The notes under the pieces are model-generated. The model did no database searches. It saw only the letters and a list, made by a program, of their open reading frames with translations, and was not told the origin of the DNA. 6,228 nucleotides of DNA, from the NCBI GenBank assembly GCA_023248915.1, contig JAHFDQ010000379.1, positions 1 through 6,228 on the forward strand, written 5' to 3'. This document shows positions 1 to 3,716 of the stretch, piece by piece. The position numbers and the translations under genes are program-made. Position 1 is the first letter of the stretch, and every line of letters begins with the position of its first letter. The stretch comes from Archangiaceae bacterium. Its GTDB lineage: Bacteria > Myxococcota > Myxococcia > Myxococcales > Myxococcaceae.

Positions 1-1
1 G

Positions 2-664
2 CCGCTGTCCCCCGCGGTGCAGGTGGGAGTGGAGGACGGGTTTGGCAACGCGGTGCCGGGCGCCTCGGCGACGGTTGTCGTCGCCCTGCAGGACAACCCG
101 GGGTTGGCAATATTGTCCGGCGCCACGCTGGCCGCCACGGTGGACGGAGTGGCGACGTTTGGAGACTTGTCCCTCAACCGACAGGGCACCGGCTACACGC
201 TGCGGGCTTCGTCGCCTGGTATGTCGGACGTCACCAGCGCCCCCTTCACCGTCGTGCTGACGCCGGAGAAGAGTTACACGGCGGGTTGCGACTGTCAGTC
301 GTCCGGCGGGGGCGTCGGGGTGTGGGGACTCCTCGGACTCGTCGCGCTGGCGCGGCGGAAGGGGCGGGGGAGTGTGGCGCGCGCGAAACGGGCTCCCGGC
401 TCGAGGCGCCGCTTCGCCTGGCGCCATCGCGCCATCTGGCTTGGACTTGGCACGGGCTACACGCTTCGCGCGTCGGCAGCGGGAGTGAACGACGCCGTGA
501 GCCAACCGTTCGACGTCGAGCAAGTCGAAGCGAAGAGCTTCGCGGTGGGCTGCAGGTGCGCCTCGGAGAGCTACTCGGGCGCCGGGCCTTGGTGGTTCCT
601 CGGCGGCCTAGCGGTAGCCCTCGGGTGGAATGTCCGCAGGCGGCGCTCGCCGGCAAACGAGTAG
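2..664 (+). CDS. 3' end of Ig-repeat surface protein with two in-frame sorting tails (5' partial)
   Basis: The frame is open from the window edge, so the gene starts upstream; the GTG at 17 is internal. The first 90 codons (2-271) align without gaps to the last Ig-like repeat of the minus-strand paralogue at 3717-6227, sharing PLSPAVQV, a GN-VPG turn, ALQD-PG, a D-A-F-DLS-NR stretch and G-YTL. A 40-residue tail follows (SYTAGCDC, a short hydrophobic stretch, then Arg/Lys), where the paralogue ends in a stop. Here the frame continues through 19 unexplained codons into half an Ig repeat (GTGYTLRAS) and a second tail (SFAVGCRC, WWFLGGLAVAL, RRRR), stopping at 662-664. The family is known from myxobacteria as exported surface proteins anchored or processed at the tail. 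I infer a chimera made by loss of the first stop and deletion of most of a neighbouring paralogue. Function beyond surface display or adhesion is unknown. Confidence 0.85.
   Translation, partial: PLSPAVQVGVEDGFGNAVPGASATVVVALQDNPGLAILSGATLAATVDGVATFGDLSLNRQGTGYTLRASSPGMSDVTSAPFTVVLTPEKSYTAGCDCQSSGGGVGVWGLLGLVALARRKGRGSVARAKRAPGSRRRFAWRHRAIWLGLGTGYTLRASAAGVNDAVSQPFDVEQVEAKSFAVGCRCASESYSGAGPWWFLGGLAVALGWNVRRRRSPANE
272..391 (+). other. First MYXO-CTERM-like sorting tail, without its stop codon
   Basis: Forty codons read SYTAGCDCQS, a Gly-rich spacer, a short apolar stretch WGLLGLVALA and a basic end with RRKGR and RAKR. This is the tripartite design of MYXO-CTERM signals: an invariant Cys, a short membrane segment, then an Arg-rich cytoplasmic end. 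The homologous tail at 3720-3839 is also exactly 40 residues and is followed by TGA, but codon 41 here (392-394) is GCT. As written, the signal is internal to the protein. Established knowledge is that such tails are recognised by a myxosortase-type intramembrane protease; whether an internal copy still works is open. Confidence 0.75.
449..661 (+). other. Partial Ig-like repeat plus second sorting tail
   Basis: From 449 the protein reads GTGYTLRASAAGVNDAV and then QPFDV, matching the last third of an Ig-like repeat (compare GTGYTLRASSPGMSDVT at 185-235). A second tail starts at 536: SFAVGCRC, a Ser/Gly spacer, WWFLGGLAVALGW, then RRRR and a stop. The first two-thirds of this repeat are missing in this frame. 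The 57 bases before it (392-448) code for an Arg-rich stretch with no Ig features. One frame over, codons 438-449 read GLDL, which could be the decayed end of the missing part; that is a guess. Confidence 0.7.
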
Positions 665-673
665 CCCTCGAGC

Positions 674-839
674 CGGCCCCTTCGACGACTTCGTCCGCGT
701 CGTCTGCCGCTCTGGTGGCGACGAGTTGCTGGTGGCGTGCCTGCCCGAGCCGCGAGCCGCTAACGAGGCGATGATGCACGCCCAGGCCACCGAGCGGGAG
801 GTCCGCCTCGAGGCAAACATCGACGCCGGCGCGGGCTGA
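674..839 (+). pseudogene. Possible 5'-truncated GGDEF-domain remnant
   Basis: The frame ending at the TGA of 837-839 reads FDDFVRVVCRSGGDELLVA, then LPEP, then a helix-like stretch with AANEAMMHAQATEREVR. RSGGDELLV resembles the active-site loop of diguanylate cyclases (usually R-[YF]-GGDEF-hV), with a hydrophobic strand before it and an LP and an Ala-rich helix after, in the right order. GGDE lies at 714-725. A whole domain is about 160-170 residues; at most about 55 are here, with nothing GGDEF-like upstream. The stop sits one base before a strong hairpin, as at a real gene end. The fragment would be catalytically dead. The short motif could be chance, so this is tentative. Confidence 0.4.
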
Positions 840-840
840 A

Positions 841-868
841 GGGCTGCTCCGGCCATCAGGAGCAGCCC
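841..868. terminator. Hairpin terminator candidate, perfect 10-bp stem
   Basis: GGGCTGCTCC at 841-850 and GGAGCAGCCC at 859-868 are exact reverse complements around an 8-base loop (ggccatca). No T-run follows on either strand, so it is not a textbook intrinsic terminator, although GC-rich genomes often lack strong T-tracts. It begins one base after the stop of the GGDEF-like remnant and lies 22 bases beyond the stop of the minus-strand remnant at 891, so it could serve both strands. Confidence 0.6.
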
Positions 869-890
869 CTGCAGCCGCTGCCGCCGGACC

Positions 891-1067
891 TCAGAGCTGA
901 TGGTCGAGCCACCCCGCAATCGCCTCGCGCAGTCGGCCGAGGAAGCGGGGCATGGAGTGCGGGGCCGCGTGGCGGGGCGCGGGCTTCTGGAAGTCGAACC
1001 TCAGCAACGGCACGGTCGTCGGCAATTGGTCCATGGCCGGCAGGTGTCGCAAGCCGCGGGCCAGTCC
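891..1067 (-). pseudogene. Possible C-terminal remnant of an unrecognised protein
   Basis: On the minus strand, the last 58 codons before the TGA at 891-893 read like real protein: GLRHLPAMDQLPTTVPLLRF, then DFQKPAPR and an amphipathic helix RFLGRLREAIAGWLDHQL. Third codon positions in this stretch are mostly G or C, as in a true gene of this genome. The same frame stays open to 2444, but beyond about 1070 it has no protein-like character and from 1257 it is only the shadow of the gene on the other strand. I do not recognise a family. It may be the scrap of a deleted gene, a short orphan gene, or chance. Confidence 0.3.
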
Positions 1068-1256
1068 GGACCGGCAGCCGTTACCGGCGGTTGCCAGGCG
1101 AGGTGACCTGAAAACGACAGGGGGTTGCGCCCGAAGCGCAGCGAGCTGCGACGTGCTCGTTGACGCGGTGACGGAACCACCAGTGAAGGGTCTCTGAAAG
1201 GCAACTACTGCCTCGCCACGTCGAAAATACGGAAAGTCCACATCAGTCCTCCACCC

Positions 1257-2504
1257 ATGCGCTCTCGCACAACCGTTCTCTGTGTTCTTGCTAGCGGTTT
1301 GCTTGAATCGTGCAACTGCGGTGGGACCTTCGTCACGGGTGGCGTGACGCCGGAGGACTCGGCGACTGAGTGCGCCGACGGTACCGATGACGACCAGGAC
1401 GGCCTGGTCGACTGCGATGATCCGGACTGTGCGGTCTTCGGCTGTGGGTCGGACGGTGGATGGGTCGACGGCGGACCGCGCGCCGACGCCGGAACGGCCG
1501 CCGATTCCGGGGCCTCGGGCGAGGGCCGCCCGTGCCAGGCGGGCGAAACACAGAAGTGCTACTCCGGGCCGTCCACGCAGGCGGGCGTAGGAGCTTGCGC
1601 CTTCGGCACCCGGGAGTGCCTGGCGGTCACCGAGCTGGGCGGAACCTGGGGCCCGTGCGTCGGTGCCGGGCAGCCGAGCGTCGAGTTCTGCGATGGGTTC
1701 GACAATGACTGCAACGGTGTCGTCGATGACGGTTTCGTGCAGACGACGTGCGGTGTGGGCGCCTGTCAGCGCACCATCGACGTCTGCGCCTCCGGTTCGC
1801 TCCAGGCGTGCGTGCCGGGACAACCCGTGTCCGAGGTCTGCAACGGCCTCGACGACGACTGCGACGGAGTCGTCGACCAGGGCTTTGGTGAAATCGGTTG
1901 CGGGACTGGCGAGTGCGCGCGCGCCGTCCCCGCTTGCCAGAACGGCGCGCCTCAGGCCTGCACCCCCGGCGCGCCGGGCGTCGAGACTTGCGATGGCAAG
2001 GACAACGACTGCGACGGCCAAGTCGACGAGGACATTCCGGACATCACCTGCGGCCAGGGCCTTTGCCTGCGTACGGTGTCGGGCTGCGCCAACGGAGTTC
2101 CGGGAGTCTGCGTCCCTGGGACACCTCAACTCGAGATTTGCGACGGGCTCGACAACGACTGTGATGGGCAGGTGGACGAAGGCCTGAATGGGTGCTCCGT
2201 CGTCTCCTCGAGCCTGAACATCAACGGCGACTGCGTGACCGCCAACTGTCCGGCGGCCCACCCCTTCCCGGTCGGCTGCAACATCACCATGCAAGGTGGC
2301 GACCCGCGCGGCTGCATCGCCAACTCGGCCGCCAGCTCGACCGTGTACTTTCAGGAAGGTGACAAGTGCGGAGTGGGCAGGGTCACCGGGACCTTGAGCT
2401 GCGCCACCTTGCCGGGCGTGGGTCTCAACGCCACCAACTGCCATATCAACAAGGCGACTCCGCTGTACCCGAGCAGCGCTTCCGGGTGCCCTGTAGTTCA
2501 GTGA
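1257..2504 (+). CDS. MopE-type putative metal-binding-motif lipoprotein
   Basis: 415 residues, complete. The N-terminus (MRSRTT, then VLCVLASGLLESC) looks like a short lipoprotein signal with candidate lipid Cys19; LESC is an imperfect lipobox. Residues 39-58 hold CADGTDDDQDGLVDC followed by DDPDC, an acidic motif frequent in myxobacterial surface proteins. Residues 66-90 are a Gly/Ala/Asp linker. Residues 93-134 form a Cys-rich segment (QKCYSGP, GVGAC, WGPC). Four motifs of the kind CDGxDNDCDGxVDEG begin at C145, C195, C245 and C295; these match the Pfam 'putative metal-binding motif' named for Methylococcus MopE. A Cys-rich unit (312-415, nine Cys) of unknown type ends the protein, with no sorting tail. 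I infer an outer-surface lipoprotein that may bind metal, probably Ca through its Asp-rich loops. No good ribosome site precedes the ATG at 1257; I chose it because the signal peptide starts there. The next gene converges on it. Confidence 0.88.
   Translation: MRSRTTVLCVLASGLLESCNCGGTFVTGGVTPEDSATECADGTDDDQDGLVDCDDPDCAVFGCGSDGGWVDGGPRADAGTAADSGASGEGRPCQAGETQKCYSGPSTQAGVGACAFGTRECLAVTELGGTWGPCVGAGQPSVEFCDGFDNDCNGVVDDGFVQTTCGVGACQRTIDVCASGSLQACVPGQPVSEVCNGLDDDCDGVVDQGFGEIGCGTGECARAVPACQNGAPQACTPGAPGVETCDGKDNDCDGQVDEDIPDITCGQGLCLRTVSGCANGVPGVCVPGTPQLEICDGLDNDCDGQVDEGLNGCSVVSSSLNINGDCVTANCPAAHPFPVGCNITMQGGDPRGCIANSAASSTVYFQEGDKCGVGRVTGTLSCATLPGVGLNATNCHINKATPLYPSSASGCPVVQ
1689..2186 (+). repeat. 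150-bp (50-aa) periodic MopE-type repeats, 3.3 units
   Basis: The TGC codons opening each motif lie at 1689, 1839, 1989 and 2139, exactly 150 bp apart. Each unit is a 16-residue acidic loop, C-[DN]-G-x-D-[ND]-D-C-[DN]-G-x-V-D, plus a 34-residue linker with CGxGxC, then R, Cys, Gly, Cys and PGxP at fixed positions. The fourth copy has only the acidic loop. DNA copies are diverged, so the strict spacing reflects selection on length more than recent duplication. Confidence 0.9.
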
Positions 2505-2693
2505 GCTGCGCGCAGCGTCAGCACCGGGCAGCGGCGCGGCCGATGCCCGAACGGGTACCCTTGGGGCGTGCTACGCACGCTCACGGCGAGACTCGGCGCT
2601 ACTGCCCGGGCCGCGAGCCGCCCAAGAAGCACTGCGCCGACTGGGCTTCCGCGTCCGACGCCTCCGGACGTCGAGCGGATTCTCGCGGGCGCC
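2505..2693. other. Gap between convergent genes with small hairpins
   Basis: 189 bp separate the stops of the two convergent lipoprotein genes. Candidate stems are the 12-bp palindrome GCTGCGCGCAGC at 2505-2516 directly after the + strand stop, GCGTGC/GCACGC at 2566-2571 and 2575-2580 with loop tac, and CGTCCG/CGGACG at 2652-2657 and 2665-2670 with a 7-base loop. None has a T-tract. One or more may end transcription, but stems this short are common by chance in such GC-rich DNA. No gene is supported here. Confidence 0.4.
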
Positions 2694-3626
2694 TCAGGGC
2701 GACGTGAAGGCCGGGTAGCAGGCGTGCGCGAAGCACGCCGAGTCTCCCTGTCGCCAGGAGTAGCGCGAGTAGTCCTGGGCGCAGATGGGAACGAAGGAGG
2801 AGCATGTGCCGGGGGCCGCGCACTGGGCCGGAAGGTCGCACCGGTCGGCGGTGTGGTTGTACGTCTGCTCCTTGCCAGCCGAACAGAGGTAGATCGGCGG
2901 CATCGGACACGGGCCAACCCGGTCAGGAATTCGGAGGAACACCTGACTCGCGCTGAGCAGCTTCTCCCGCCCGCCAGGGAAGAGCTGTCCGGACACGAAC
3001 TTGCCCGACACCAGCGCTCCGTGCGCGGCGATCCGGCCGATCAACCAGGTCTTGTCGGCGAACGGGACGGCGGCCCGGTCCACCTGGTAGCCGGTGAAGT
3101 TGGTCTTCGCCGTGTAGTTCAGCTTGGTGGCGACCTCGTTGTCGCACGGCGCGGCGAAGCAGTTGATCTGCGGAGTCCTGGGCCCCGCCCGGTAGAACGC
3201 CTCGCCCGCGGCCGGTACGACGCCCGGCATGCCCCGGTAGGCTTCGGTGACCAGGAACGCGCGTGTGCTGTAGGTCGCGTCAGGCGCGCCGAGGCGGCCG
3301 CGCAGCAACAGCTCGCCCGCCGGCGCCGACCGGACCCGATCGGCATCGTCTTCGGAGAGTCCCGAAACAGAGAAGTCGAGGTGCGAGACGTACCGTTCGC
3401 TCAGCGTCACCCGGTTGACGTCCGAAACCCAGTAGCCGCCGCACATGGGCGCCATGCACCGCCTGGGGTCGACTCGAACCCTGACGTAGCTCTGGCTGGT
3501 CGTGCCCAAGTCTTCCTCGACCACCGAGACCGCGTCCACTCCCTCTTCGACCGTCGCCTCGGAACCCACGCCACAGCCGGCCGCGGCCGCCAACAGCCCA
3601 ATCAGTGCCACCGTTCGAATGAACAT
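2694..3626 (-). CDS. Cys-rich lipoprotein resembling DUF6748 family
   Basis: 310 residues, complete. The signal peptide MFIRTVALIGLLAAAAGC has a clean lipobox (AAGC), giving lipidated Cys18. An acidic, probably flexible stretch follows (19-45). From about residue 47 it reads YVRVRVDPRRCMAPMCGGYW and then VSDVN, a signature I associate from memory with the myxobacterial lipoprotein family DUF6748; I could not check this. A second Cys-x4-Cys segment (NCFAAPC, 155-161) is followed by a similar layout, suggesting an internal duplication. The last 71 residues (240-310) hold eight of the 13 Cys and may form a small disulfide-bonded domain. The ATG is supported by AGAGGAG five bases upstream. The gene lies 90 bp after the large DUF2341/Ig gene on the same strand, so cotranscription is possible. 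No enzymatic motif is visible; function is unknown. Confidence 0.88.
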   Translation of the reverse strand: MFIRTVALIGLLAAAAGCGVGSEATVEEGVDAVSVVEEDLGTTSQSYVRVRVDPRRCMAPMCGGYWVSDVNRVTLSERYVSHLDFSVSGLSEDDADRVRSAPAGELLLRGRLGAPDATYSTRAFLVTEAYRGMPGVVPAAGEAFYRAGPRTPQINCFAAPCDNEVATKLNYTAKTNFTGYQVDRAAVPFADKTWLIGRIAAHGALVSGKFVSGQLFPGGREKLLSASQVFLRIPDRVGPCPMPPIYLCSAGKEQTYNHTADRCDLPAQCAAPGTCSSFVPICAQDYSRYSWRQGDSACFAHACYPAFTSP

Positions 3627-3716
3627 GCCTTCTCCTCTGAGAACCGGCCGGCCTCATCTCACGAAGAGGCCTCGCGGCACAAGTTTGGGACTGGCTCGCG
3701 TCGGCTCGGGCCGAAC
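3627..3716 (-). other. 90-bp spacer between two same-strand genes, weak hairpin
   Basis: The spacer contains GGCCTC/GAGGCC at 3650-3655 and 3666-3671 (6-bp stem, 10-base loop). It has no T-tract, and I find no acceptable -35/-10 pair on the minus strand. The lipoprotein gene could therefore be read from the upstream gene's transcript or from a promoter type I cannot recognise. Confidence 0.3.
3632..3638 (-). promoter_or_regulatory. Ribosome binding site for the 2694-3626 lipoprotein
   Basis: On the minus strand AGAGGAG lies five bases before the ATG at 3626. It is the best Shine-Dalgarno sequence in the window and, with the signal peptide, fixes the start. Confidence 0.8.

Larger units (their letters stand above)
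665..1256. other. 592-bp region without an intact gene
   Basis: This stretch holds the GGDEF-like scrap, the 841-868 hairpin, the minus-strand remnant, and about 190 bp upstream of the MopE-type gene. In that last part an AT-richer patch, gaaaatacggaaag, lies at 1223-1236, about 20-30 bp before the ATG, and TTGACG occurs at 1160-1165. No -10 box at proper spacing from TTGACG is convincing. I see no tRNA, transposon end or riboswitch fold. Gene scraps on both strands suggest a rearrangement scar. Confidence 0.6.

Noticed and set aside
246..779. Open frames overlapping 246-779 on the minus strand and 286-774 on the + strand
   Set aside because: Arg/Ser/Ala-rich translations without motifs, lying over the Ig-repeat gene end; shadows.
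1160..1188. TTGACG as a -35 box for the MopE-type gene
   Set aside because: At 17-bp spacing the sequence is gtgaag, not a -10 box; a single hexamer match is not enough.
891..2444. 517-codon open frame on the minus strand
   Set aside because: From 1257 upward it lies opposite the well-supported MopE-type gene and reads as low-complexity Val/Ala/Arg/Asp sequence from the antisense of Asp/Gly/Cys codons. Only its last 58 codons, outside that gene, are kept as a possible remnant.
2505..2693. A possible gene fragment in the convergent gap (for example PPDVERILAGAS in one frame)
   Set aside because: Too short and without any motif I recognise; open frames are common by chance at this base composition.
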